From Desnuesiella massiliensis (lineage in GTDB: Bacteria; Bacillota; Clostridia; Clostridiales; Clostridiaceae), in contig NZ_LN879454.1 in assembly GCF_001403615.1 (NCBI RefSeq), positions 630,216-694,215 of the forward strand: a stretch of 64,000 bases of DNA, read 5' to 3'. Both the position numbers and the translations under genes were made by a program. The notes below the pieces were generated by a model. That model was not told the origin of the DNA, did no database searches, and worked only from the letters and a program-made list of their open reading frames with translations. Every line of letters starts with the position of its first letter. Within the stretch, counting starts at the first letter, position 1. Positions 42,603 through 50,864 of this stretch are shown here, piece by piece.

Positions 42603-44175
42603 GCTTTCCAATGAGGATGCGGACATTTCAAAAAATGATGCAAAAATTGAAAGCAACAGCGTTAGTAATCAGCGTGATCTGTTGATGGATTTTATAAGTC
42701 GCCATCCTGATTTGGCAGATTCAAACATCTTGGAGTTTTGCGATGACGGCTACAGCGGTACGAATTTTGAACGTCCGGCAGTACAGCAGTTGTTAACCAA
42801 AGTAAGGCAAGGAGAAATTAACTGTATTGTGGTAAAAGATTTTTCACGATTTGGCAGAAACTACTTGGAGTTAGGGGATTATCTGGAGCAAGTATTTCCG
42901 TTTTTAGGAGTTCGATTTATATCTGTAAATGACGGATATGACAGTGCAAAAGATAATGGTATAACGGCAGGCCTTGATATTGGGTTGAAGAACCTTATCT
43001 ACGACCTTTACAGTAAAGACCTATCAAAGAAAGTAAAGACAGCTAAAACAGCCAAAATGAAAAAGGGCGAGTATATTGGTTCTTTCGCTCCATTTGGGTA
43101 TCTCAAAGCGAAGGATAAGAAAAATGCAATTGTTGTTGATGAGGAAGCTGCAGTTGTTGTTAAGCGAATCTTTCAATTGGCAGCCGAGGGGAACAATACA
43201 AGTGCGATCGCCAAAATACTCAATGCAGATGGAGTACCTTCACCTGCAAGGCACTACCAAAAAAATCATAATAACAAAAAGTGGAGAAAAGCCAAAGGAG
43301 ATTTGGTTTGGCAAACTATGGCTGTCTTAAAAATCCTTAAAGATGAAACTTACACAGGAAAGACAATCAACCATAAGAGGGAAAAGCCTGACGTAAATAG
43401 CATGAGTACGGTCGCTGTTCCGAGAGAGCAATGGATTGTGGTTCCCAATACTCATGAAGCTATTATAAGCGAGGAATTGTATTTGGAAGCTCAAAAGGCG
43501 ATCCGTCAAATATCCAAGCGTAAGGAGTATAAGATTGATAATACCAGAGTTCTTTACGGCAAAGTTAAATGCGGTATTTGTAAGAAAAACCTTCAACGCT
43601 CTCACACAAAGGTGCCTTATTATATTTGTAAGAGCAACTATTATGACGAAAACAGCCTATGCTTTCATGGAAGAACTAAGGAGCCAATGATTCTGGAAGT
43701 GCTATTGGAAGCAATACGGCAACAGGCTCAAATAGCCAACAAAGCAGAAAAGCTTGTACTTAAGGCAAAAGAAAAATCAGAAAGTGAAGTGGCTGAATTA
43801 TTACAATCCTTAAGGAAAGCTCAGCAATATCTTGAAAGGCTAAATGCTTTGAGAATTGAGGAATATGAGAAATATTCAGATGGGAAGATCGGTAAAGATG
43901 ACTATCTGAAGCAGAGGGGAATGTACAATCAAGAGATTGAACAAACATCCTCACAGATTAGTAAACTGGAAGCCGATTACGAAATTCAAAAACTAAAGAA
44001 TAAGGAGTCGGAAAACCAATTTGTCGAACACTTCAAAAGCAAACAGGAAATCAAAGAACTAAGCAGGGATTTAGTGAATGAACTCGTTGATTCAATATAT
44101 GTGTTCGGTGAAAATCAGATTGAGATTGTCTGGAACTTTGCCGATGATTATGAAAAAATAATGGAGATGTTATAA
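42568..44175 (+). CDS. Large serine recombinase, third of three
   Basis: A 535-residue protein with catalytic Ser in MYIRLSNED (near residue 13), DGYSGTNFERP, VVKDFSRFGRN, a recombinase domain (SFAPFGYLKA, KILNADGVPSP), a zinc ribbon (CGICKKNLQRS, YYICKSN) and a coiled coil. It begins inside the previous gene and its TAA stop overlaps the ATG of the short fourth recombinase (TAATG). All three have intact catalytic residues. Confidence 0.92.
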   Translation: MNKNVSVAMYIRLSNEDADISKNDAKIESNSVSNQRDLLMDFISRHPDLADSNILEFCDDGYSGTNFERPAVQQLLTKVRQGEINCIVVKDFSRFGRNYLELGDYLEQVFPFLGVRFISVNDGYDSAKDNGITAGLDIGLKNLIYDLYSKDLSKKVKTAKTAKMKKGEYIGSFAPFGYLKAKDKKNAIVVDEEAAVVVKRIFQLAAEGNNTSAIAKILNADGVPSPARHYQKNHNNKKWRKAKGDLVWQTMAVLKILKDETYTGKTINHKREKPDVNSMSTVAVPREQWIVVPNTHEAIISEELYLEAQKAIRQISKRKEYKIDNTRVLYGKVKCGICKKNLQRSHTKVPYYICKSNYYDENSLCFHGRTKEPMILEVLLEAIRQQAQIANKAEKLVLKAKEKSESEVAELLQSLRKAQQYLERLNALRIEEYEKYSDGKIGKDDYLKQRGMYNQEIEQTSSQISKLEADYEIQKLKNKESENQFVEHFKSKQEIKELSRDLVNELVDSIYVFGENQIEIVWNFADDYEKIMEML

Positions 44176-44498
44176 TGAAGAGAGTATGGATCTACAGCAG
44201 GATTGCTAATGCTGAAAATTTAAATGATGTTTATCTGATTGGGCAAGAAAGATCGTTAAAGAAATTGGCCGAGCAACATTGTTTTAGCATAGTTGGATAT
44301 TCAAGAGATATTGGCAGTGGGCTGAATCTCAATAGGAAAGGACTCAAGGAAATTGAGAATGCCATATCTGTAAATGCGATTGATACCGTTATTGTAAAAG
44401 ATATGAGCAGGATTGGCAGAAATGTTTTTGATGTTCTTTCTCTTTTAAGAGATTGGAAGGAGCAAGGTATTGAATTGCTTACGGCAGATGAATTATAG
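44175..44498 (+). CDS. Short serine recombinase-like protein without the catalytic serine
   Basis: This 107-residue protein consists only of a resolvase-type N-terminal domain. It keeps the fold (DIGSGLNLNRKGL, VIVKDMSRIGRNVFDVLSLL), but the active-site position reads IYSRIANAE, where the three large recombinases have Y-x-R-x-Ser, so the nucleophile is Ala. It lacks any DNA-binding domain. Its ATG overlaps the previous stop (TAATG) and a terminator follows, so it looks like a maintained gene rather than a fragment. It may regulate or assemble with the active recombinases, for example as a directionality factor. That is inference. Confidence 0.7.
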   Translation: MKRVWIYSRIANAENLNDVYLIGQERSLKKLAEQHCFSIVGYSRDIGSGLNLNRKGLKEIENAISVNAIDTVIVKDMSRIGRNVFDVLSLLRDWKEQGIELLTADEL

Positions 44499-44546
44499 AA
44501 ATATCAATAAACCAAAGCAAAGGACGGATGATTCTTAATAATCTTA

Positions 44547-44589
44547 AACCGGGTGGTTTCGTTGAAGAAATCGCTCGGTTCTATTTTTT
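44547..44589 (+). terminator. Rho-independent terminator ending the recombinase operon
   Basis: AACCGGGTGGTTTC (44547-44560) pairs with GAAATCGCTCGGTT (44567-44580) with three G-U or mismatch positions, followed by TTTTTTT (44584-44590). Confidence 0.75.
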
Positions 44590-44605
44590 TATGTGAAAAA
44601 TTTAA

Positions 44606-44731
44606 AAATTTTTTAGTTTTTACTTGACACAGGCTGATGAATTACATCCAGTCATTAAAACAATTAAAGATAAACTAAATATAATTCCCAAAATGGAAGT
44701 AGCTCGTTTCATTCTCCAACCTGATTTTTAA
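44606..44731 (+). pseudogene. Open 3' remnant of a gene, candidate integration target
   Basis: After a stop at 44603-44605, 41 codons stay open and end in TAA. From about 44627 they read TQADELHPVIKTIKDKLNII and then PKMEVARFILQPDF, which looks like a real protein end, but no start codon with a ribosome site precedes it. Its place directly after the element's last terminator suggests the 3' end of a chromosomal gene split by integration. The source family is not recognised. A chance open stretch remains possible. Confidence 0.4.
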
Positions 44732-44809
44732 AATCATAACAAACAGTAATATTAACCATTTTTGCATGATTTTTCACCTTATTGGCTAAATAAGGCGGTA
44801 GTATCACAG

Positions 44810-44985
44810 GATTCAACTACTTAGGTTAGTACCATAATACTAAAATTCTATATAGCCTTTATAATTTTAGACATTTATAAAGTACAACAGAATTGCGAGT
44901 GTTACTCAGCCCCTAATGTTAATTATCCACCAAAGCCTTTCAACTAAGTGTACTTTGGCAGTTTAAATCTATATTAAAGTTATTA
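44810..44985 (-). ncRNA. Candidate omega RNA (guide scaffold) of the TnpB gene
   Basis: Directly downstream of the tnpB stop, on its strand, CCAAAG (44958-44953) pairs with CTTTGG (44935-44930) around a 17-base loop, followed by GGGGCTGAG and AT-rich DNA. TnpB guide RNAs come from exactly this 3' position, covering the element's right end. The end of the element and guide start are not defined, so the left limit is a guess. Confidence 0.4.
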
Positions 44986-46434
44986 TTAACTTACTAATCC
45001 AAGTATTTTCTTCCTATTTACTAACCATAAATCAGGATTTTCACCTACCTTTCCTTTTATATTTTTATTTATTTCATTCCATTTTGACCATTCATTTTTC
45101 TTATTAAATTTATATAAATCATTTACTAATTTATCCTTTAAAATTTTAGGAACTCTTTCTTTAAGTTTATAACTTCTTCTAGCTATAACCATTGCGGCAC
45201 CATTGTGAACACCCATGCCATATTGATGACAATATTTATATAATCCTATTTTGCTTGTAAACTGAGGTTTAACTTTAAGTGTTTCTATACCCTCTTTTAC
45301 ACAAGCACTATAGAGCATGGTTAATAATTTAGAGTATATAAACTGATGTTTAACTCTAGCAAATTTACTATGAACATCTTTGTCATTTTTAAATTTTAAA
45401 TCCTCAATGGCAATACCACATTGGTATGTTTTCGCTATTAATATAACTTGTTTTGCAAGTTCTCCACATAAATTTTCACGCCTATTGGTTCTAGCATATA
45501 ATAATTCATGTTGCTTTAAATAAGTATGCCATTTATAGTTTCCTTTATTATCTATCATGGTTAATGCAAATCCATCTGGGTTTGTATCTATTCCTATAAC
45601 TCTATTATGTCCTGTATAAACTACTTCTGTTTTTGGTAATTCAAAGGTTATATGACAATAATATTTACCATCTCTTTTTAACAATTCAACTTGATAAGCT
45701 TCACCAGTTATTAAATGATTTAAGAATAACTCTCTGTAATTAGTACCATTAACTTTACCAGTTTTTCTTGATAACTTTTGCGGTAAATATATTGGCACTT
45801 GAATTTTAATAGCTCTGTTTGTAGATGTTTTTTCAAGAGTTGATATTTCTAAATAGCTCATACCATTTTTTATAATAACTCTTAAATTAGGATTACCACT
45901 TTTAGTTTTATCTCCACGACTATAGATTCTGTTATTTCTACAACTATTCCATTCTTCTTTGGAAATTAAGCCTTTACACCTTTTTATAAATATTTCTTTA
46001 GTTCCAAAAGTTACTGAAGGAATGGTATTTGTATCAATGAAATTCTTAAAATAATTAGCTTTTCTTTGTCTTTTATCTAATTTACTTATTAAAGCATTTC
46101 TTTTTTTATCTGATATTTTCTTTTTGCTATTTAATATCTTTTCAATAGCTTTAATTTTATTACAATAATTTTCATAATTCATTTTAACTAATTCTTTTTG
46201 AGAGAGAATAGTTTGTCTTGCTGATTCTACTGCATCTTTTGCTTGACGTATATTTAGATTATATTTTTTATAAACAGCTTTCTCTAAGTCACTTATTTTT
46301 ATATTTTCTAATAATCTCTTAAATGAATATCTTATAGCTGTGCAAAATACTACCATTAAATTATTTATAATTTGTTTTTGCTCATCAGTTTCATTTATTA
46401 ATATTGCTTTCATGGTTATCTTCACTATTCTCAT
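44986..46434 (-). CDS. tnpB: TnpB-family (IS200/IS605 OrfB) protein lacking the zinc ribbon
   Basis: This 482-residue RuvC-fold protein keeps RuvC-I (VIGIDTNPDGFALTM) and RuvC-II (GIAIEDLKF). The normal C-terminal zinc ribbon is absent: the segment reads VKPQFTSKIGLYKYCHQYGM and continues VHNGAAMVIARR. The usual third acidic residue before NAA is not visible (HNGAA). A group of TnpB-related proteins shares this style. No tnpA transposase is nearby, so it moves only if TnpA is supplied elsewhere. Nuclease activity is doubtful. It lies between the element's right end and the glycogen operon. Confidence 0.85.
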   Translation of the reverse strand: MRIVKITMKAILINETDEQKQIINNLMVVFCTAIRYSFKRLLENIKISDLEKAVYKKYNLNIRQAKDAVESARQTILSQKELVKMNYENYCNKIKAIEKILNSKKKISDKKRNALISKLDKRQRKANYFKNFIDTNTIPSVTFGTKEIFIKRCKGLISKEEWNSCRNNRIYSRGDKTKSGNPNLRVIIKNGMSYLEISTLEKTSTNRAIKIQVPIYLPQKLSRKTGKVNGTNYRELFLNHLITGEAYQVELLKRDGKYYCHITFELPKTEVVYTGHNRVIGIDTNPDGFALTMIDNKGNYKWHTYLKQHELLYARTNRRENLCGELAKQVILIAKTYQCGIAIEDLKFKNDKDVHSKFARVKHQFIYSKLLTMLYSACVKEGIETLKVKPQFTSKIGLYKYCHQYGMGVHNGAAMVIARRSYKLKERVPKILKDKLVNDLYKFNKKNEWSKWNEINKNIKGKVGENPDLWLVNRKKILGLVS

Positions 46435-47092
46435 CTTCTTTCATGATAAGTCTTTAAGATAATTATACCCAAATCTTGCTAATCTATATTCTTAATGTTA
46501 TTTGTTACTAAATGTTACCATTTGTCATTATTTTTAACAACTGTTGTTACCTCCTTTTAATATAGAAATTAGTAACGTAATTCTATTAGTAATCCAGCCA
46601 AATATAATGTCTATAATATTATGAAACAGCTGTTTGCGTGAATATATTACCATATAATTTACAATTTTACAACCATATGTTTCTAATCCTAATTTTGTAA
46701 CAAAACTAGCAACTTTAGAAAGTAAATTTAATATATAGATATTTGCACAAAAGTTTACTGCAGAAATTGTAATAAATCACAAATGTATACCATTGCAAGA
46801 ATGTAGCGAAAACAATTTCATTGTAATATATTATGATTTTGTAAAAACTAGAGATGTGACATATTTTTCAGAAGGTTGAAATTAAAAAATGTAGAATAGT
46901 ATAGAGAAAGAATAGTCTAAAAAATCAAGAATTTTTAGAGAGTGCTTATGGGCTTTTCTCTTAGTGTCAGAGGAAACTTGATTTTGCTGTAATATTAACT
47001 TATTTCCTTATATATTGTAAGTCATTCTTATAAATAAAGGGACGTTTAATTTAAAGAATTTGGAAGTTTTATAATCATTAATTGAGATTGAG
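46435..47092 (+). other. Long AT-rich intergenic stretch with a possible glgB promoter and leader hairpin
   Basis: No gene is seen in these 658 bases. The left part probably includes the 5' end of the TnpB element. A weak promoter, TTGAAA (46876-46881), 18 bases, TATAGA (46900-46905), faces glgB. It is followed by AAAATCAAG (46921-46929) pairing exactly with CTTGATTTT (46977-46985), a possible leader hairpin about 120 bases before the start codon. Confidence 0.4.
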
Positions 47093-47101
47093 GTGAAGGA
47101 T

Positions 47102-49273
47102 TTGAAAAAGGAAATTGCAAATATGGAGGATATAGCTAAGGATGTATCTATATCATCAGAAAAGGATGAGAAAAACATAAAAGCTAAAAGCACTTCCAGA
47201 AGAAGAAAAACTGATGAAAAGATTAGTGATGATATGCAATTAAAATCCACTGAAGAAAAAATAGTTGAAGAGCCTGTAAAAAGAAGAAATAGAAGCAAAG
47301 CTGCAGAGGATAAAGAAGCGCTCTCTTCAACTAAGAAGAATGTTTCTCCTCAAGCTAAGAAAAATCCACCTTTAACAGATTACGATATTTATTTATTTCA
47401 TGAAGGAAAGCATTATGAATGCTACAAATTTATGGGAGCTCACTACAAAAAGGAAGGTCGAAGGAACGGTGTAAGGTTCACTATCTGGGCTCCAAAGGCA
47501 AAGAACATAAAAATAGTGGGAAGCTTTAATGATTGGAGCTTAGATGAGGGCTACGACTTAGAGCAAGTAAATGATAATGGGCTTTGGAGCTTATTTGTAC
47601 CTGGCATAAAAGAGGGAGAACTATATAAATTAGCCATAACCTTAAATGATGATAAAGTAGTACTAAAATCTGATCCCTATGGTTTCTTTTCTGAGAAAAG
47701 ACCTAATAATGCCTCTAAAATCGTGAAGGATATCAACTATACTTTTAGCGATGAAGAATGGATAGAGAAGAGAAAATCAACAAATATATATAAGAGTCCT
47801 GTAAATATATATGAAGTGCATTTAGGTTCCTGGAGAAGAAATAAAGAGGGAGAGTTTTTAACCTATAGAGAGTTAGCAGAACTGCTGCCTAAATATGCTA
47901 AGGATATGGGCTACACCCATATTGAGCTCATGCCTATCATGGAGCATCCTTTAGATGACTCTTGGGGATATCAGGTTACGGGTTATTATGCCGTGACCAG
48001 CAGGTTTGGAACACCACAGGATTTTAAGTACTTAGTAGATTGCTGCCATAAGGAAGGCTTAGGTGTGATTTTAGATTGGGTGCCAGGACATTTTTGCAAG
48101 GATGAGCATGGCTTATATAGATTTGATGGTACACCAACCTATGAATACGAAGATGAAACTAAAGCAGAAAATAGAGGCTGGGGAGCAGCGAACTTTGATT
48201 TAGGAAGACCAGAGATAAGGAGCTTTTTAATCTCTAACGCACTATACTGGCTTAGAGAATTTCATATAGATGGATTAAGAGTAGATGCCGTAGCTAATAT
48301 GCTTTATTTAGACTATGGCAGAAAACAAGGTGAGTGGAGAGCTAATAAATATGGCAGCAATGAAAACATAGAGGCCATAGGATTTTTAAGGGAGCTAAAC
48401 AGTGCCATTTTTAAAGAGTTCTCTAATATTTTAATCATTGCTGAGGAGTCCACTTCTTGGCCTATGGTTACAAAACCCACGGATATAGGAGGCTTAGGCT
48501 TTAATTTTAAATGGAATATGGGCTGGATGAATGACATGCTTAAGTATGTGCAGCTAGATCCAATATATAGAAAGAACCATCATAACCAAATAACCTTCTC
48601 CATGATGTACAATCATTCAGAAAACTTTATATTACCTATTTCTCATGATGAAGTGGTTCACGGAAAGAAATCCCTAGTGGATAAGATGTGGGGGGATTAT
48701 TGGAATAAGTTCGCAGGATTAAGAGCCTTTGCAGGCTATATGTTCGCCCACCCTGGCAAGAAAACTCTCTTTATGGGAAATGAATTTGCTCAATTCATAG
48801 AGTGGAGGCACTATGAGGAGCTAGAATGGAAGCTCATAGAGCAATTTGATATGCATAGGAAAACACAGCATTTCTTTAAGGCTTTAAATTACCTTTATAA
48901 AGAGGAGAAGGCTTTATGGGAGCTAGACTATAATCAAAAGGGTTTTCAGTGGATTGACGCAGACAACGCCCAGCAGAGCATATTAGTGTTTACAAGAAAC
49001 ACGGAAAAACCTGAGGAAACACTAGTAGTGGTTTGTAACTTCACTCCAGTGGTCTACTATGATTTTAACATAGGGGTTCCTTATTTAGGAGATTATGAAG
49101 AGATATTTAACTCTGACAGTGAAGAATTCGGAGGCTCAAACCAAATCATGGACGAAGCCTTATTTTCAAAAGAGGAGCCTTGCCACAATCAAAAATATAC
49201 CCTAACCATAAAGGTACCGCCTATGGCCATTACTATACTAAAGGTGAAGAGTATTTTACAAGAAGAGGTTTAG
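47102..49273 (+). CDS. glgB: 1,4-alpha-glucan branching enzyme GlgB
   Basis: About 723 residues from TTG 47102 (GAGGTG lies 6 bases before it; GTG 47093 is an alternative). The first 95 or so residues are a Lys/Glu-rich, probably disordered extension. A CBM48 domain follows (FTIWAPKAKNIKIVGSFNDW), then the GH13 barrel with nucleophile Asp in DGLRVDAVANML, acid Glu in ILIIAEEST and Asp in SHDEVVHGKKSL. It makes alpha-1,6 branches in glycogen. It is the first gene of the glycogen cluster, with glgA 114 bases downstream across a palindromic repeat. Confidence 0.93.
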   Translation: MKKEIANMEDIAKDVSISSEKDEKNIKAKSTSRRRKTDEKISDDMQLKSTEEKIVEEPVKRRNRSKAAEDKEALSSTKKNVSPQAKKNPPLTDYDIYLFHEGKHYECYKFMGAHYKKEGRRNGVRFTIWAPKAKNIKIVGSFNDWSLDEGYDLEQVNDNGLWSLFVPGIKEGELYKLAITLNDDKVVLKSDPYGFFSEKRPNNASKIVKDINYTFSDEEWIEKRKSTNIYKSPVNIYEVHLGSWRRNKEGEFLTYRELAELLPKYAKDMGYTHIELMPIMEHPLDDSWGYQVTGYYAVTSRFGTPQDFKYLVDCCHKEGLGVILDWVPGHFCKDEHGLYRFDGTPTYEYEDETKAENRGWGAANFDLGRPEIRSFLISNALYWLREFHIDGLRVDAVANMLYLDYGRKQGEWRANKYGSNENIEAIGFLRELNSAIFKEFSNILIIAEESTSWPMVTKPTDIGGLGFNFKWNMGWMNDMLKYVQLDPIYRKNHHNQITFSMMYNHSENFILPISHDEVVHGKKSLVDKMWGDYWNKFAGLRAFAGYMFAHPGKKTLFMGNEFAQFIEWRHYEELEWKLIEQFDMHRKTQHFFKALNYLYKEEKALWELDYNQKGFQWIDADNAQQSILVFTRNTEKPEETLVVVCNFTPVVYYDFNIGVPYLGDYEEIFNSDSEEFGGSNQIMDEALFSKEEPCHNQKYTLTIKVPPMAITILKVKSILQEEV

Positions 49274-49279
49274 AAATTT

Positions 49280-49366
49280 AATTCACAATTCACAATGCAC
49301 AATTGAGGAAGATTTTTTTCACGAAGTGAAAAATATCCTTAATTGTGAATTGTGCATTGTGCATTG
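49280..49366. repeat. Palindromic AT-rich repeat between glgB and glgA
   Basis: The left half carries AATTCACAATTCACAATGCA and the right half the complementary ATTGTGAATTGTGCATTGTG, around a small hairpin TTTTTCAC GA AGTGAAAAA. Related copies flank the group II intron. It is a MITE-like or clostridial intergenic repeat and may also act as a terminator or mRNA stabiliser. Confidence 0.7.
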
Positions 49367-49387
49367 AAAAAAGGGGAGGGAATGTAA

Positions 49388-50821
49388 ATGATCAAAGTTC
49401 TTTTTGTAGCCTCGGAGTCAGATCCTTTTATAAAAACAGGAGGACTAGGGGATGTAGCTGGGGCGCTTCCTAAGTATTTAAATAAGATGGGCTTAGATGT
49501 GAGGGTGGTCATACCAAAGTACAAAAATATAAAGCCTGAGTTTAGAGATAAATTGAATTTTATAAAGTGGTTTATGGTACCTGTGGGTTGGAGAAATCAA
49601 TATTGTGGGATATTTGATTATGAGATAGAGGGAGTTAAATATTATTTTATAGATAATGAGCAGTATTTTTTAAGGGATGCATTATATGGTCATTTTGATG
49701 ATGGAGAAAGGTTTGCCTATTTTGATAGAGCGGTATTGAATATGCTTAAAGAAATAGACTGGAAGCCGGACATCATCCACTGCAACGATTGGCAAACCGC
49801 TATGATTCCTGTTTTATATAAATTGCAATATCAACAGGACCCTTTTTATCATAATATAAAAACTATATATAGTATTCATAATATGTTATTTCAAGGAAAC
49901 TACAATCCTGAAGTATTGGAAGATCTTTTTGGGTTAAGCGATGAAAATTACAGAAATGGGGCCTTAGAGCTTTATGGAGCAGCTAGCTTTATGAAGGGGG
50001 GCATAAGTTTTTCTGATAAGGTAAGCACAGTAAGCAATACTTATGCTCTTGAGATTCAAACATCGCAATATGGAGAAAAGCTAGAGGGATTATTAAGAAG
50101 CAGAAATCAGGATTTAGTAGGCATAATAAATGGGATAGACTATAAGGCTTATGATCCAGAAAAGGATGAACTTATTTACAAGAACTATGGATCAGATAGC
50201 ATAGATGATAAAAAAGAAAATAAAACAAGTCTTCAGAAGGATTTAGGACTTCCTATAAAGGCTGATACCCCGATGATAGGGTTAGTATCAAGATTAACTA
50301 GTCAAAAGGGTATGGATCTGATCACCTATATTATTGATAGAGTTTTGCAGCAGGATGTGCAAATAGTTATATTGGGCACAGGAGATAGGGCTTATGAAGA
50401 ATATTTTAAATATTTAGAAGCAAGGCATAGAAATAAGATATCTGCCAATATAAAATTTGATGATAGTTTAGCTCATAAGATATATGCAGCCTCAGATATA
50501 TTTTTAATGCCTTCCTTATTCGAACCTTGCGGCTTAGGACAGTTAATAGCCTTAAGATATGGAGCCATACCTTTAGTCAGGGAAACTGGAGGATTAAAGG
50601 ATACAGTAAGGCCTTATAATCACTACACAGGGGCAGGAAATGGCTTTAGTTTTTCAAACTACAATGGAGATGAGTTTCTAAGTGTATTGCAAATGGCATT
50701 AAACTACTATAGAGATAAAGAAGTATGGAACAGTCTGATTCTTCAAGCTATGACTTCCGATAACAGCTGGGAAAAATCAGCTAATAGCTATAAAGAACTA
50801 TATAGTGCATTGAAGAAGTGA
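49388..50821 (+). CDS. glgA: Glycogen synthase GlgA (first copy)
   Basis: A 477-residue GT5 glycosyltransferase, normal length for bacterial GlgA. The ADP-glucose binding KTGGLGDV is at about residues 17-24. IVSRLTSQKG-type core sequence (GLVSRLTSQKGMDL) and the C-terminal FEPCGLGQLIALRYG and TGGLKDTV are present. It extends alpha-1,4 glucan chains from ADP-glucose. The start is firm (GGGGAGGG 6 bases before ATG). It lies between glgB and glgP. A second glgA lies at 62636. Confidence 0.95.
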   Translation: MIKVLFVASESDPFIKTGGLGDVAGALPKYLNKMGLDVRVVIPKYKNIKPEFRDKLNFIKWFMVPVGWRNQYCGIFDYEIEGVKYYFIDNEQYFLRDALYGHFDDGERFAYFDRAVLNMLKEIDWKPDIIHCNDWQTAMIPVLYKLQYQQDPFYHNIKTIYSIHNMLFQGNYNPEVLEDLFGLSDENYRNGALELYGAASFMKGGISFSDKVSTVSNTYALEIQTSQYGEKLEGLLRSRNQDLVGIINGIDYKAYDPEKDELIYKNYGSDSIDDKKENKTSLQKDLGLPIKADTPMIGLVSRLTSQKGMDLITYIIDRVLQQDVQIVILGTGDRAYEEYFKYLEARHRNKISANIKFDDSLAHKIYAASDIFLMPSLFEPCGLGQLIALRYGAIPLVRETGGLKDTVRPYNHYTGAGNGFSFSNYNGDEFLSVLQMALNYYRDKEVWNSLILQAMTSDNSWEKSANSYKELYSALKK

Positions 50822-50864
50822 GAGATTAATATAAAGCAACATTCATATAAAGGGAGGGATTTTT

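Larger units (their letters stand above)
1..44600. mobile_element. Right-hand part of an ICE-like integrative element carrying a defence island (left end outside window)
   Basis: This is inferred from gene content. Three tandem large serine recombinases and a short fourth recombinase sit at the right end (39193-44498). An ImmA/XRE pair, ArpU-like and sigma-like regulators and a DinG-like helicase precede them. Upstream lies a long run of anti-phage genes mixed with unknown genes. Right of it the content changes to ordinary glycogen metabolism. No relaxase, VirB4 or VirD4 gene is seen, so conjugation genes would have to lie left of position 1. The right boundary is placed just after the terminator at 44547-44589 and is approximate, since no attachment core can be read from one end alone. 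A non-conjugative integrated island is an alternative. Confidence 0.6.
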
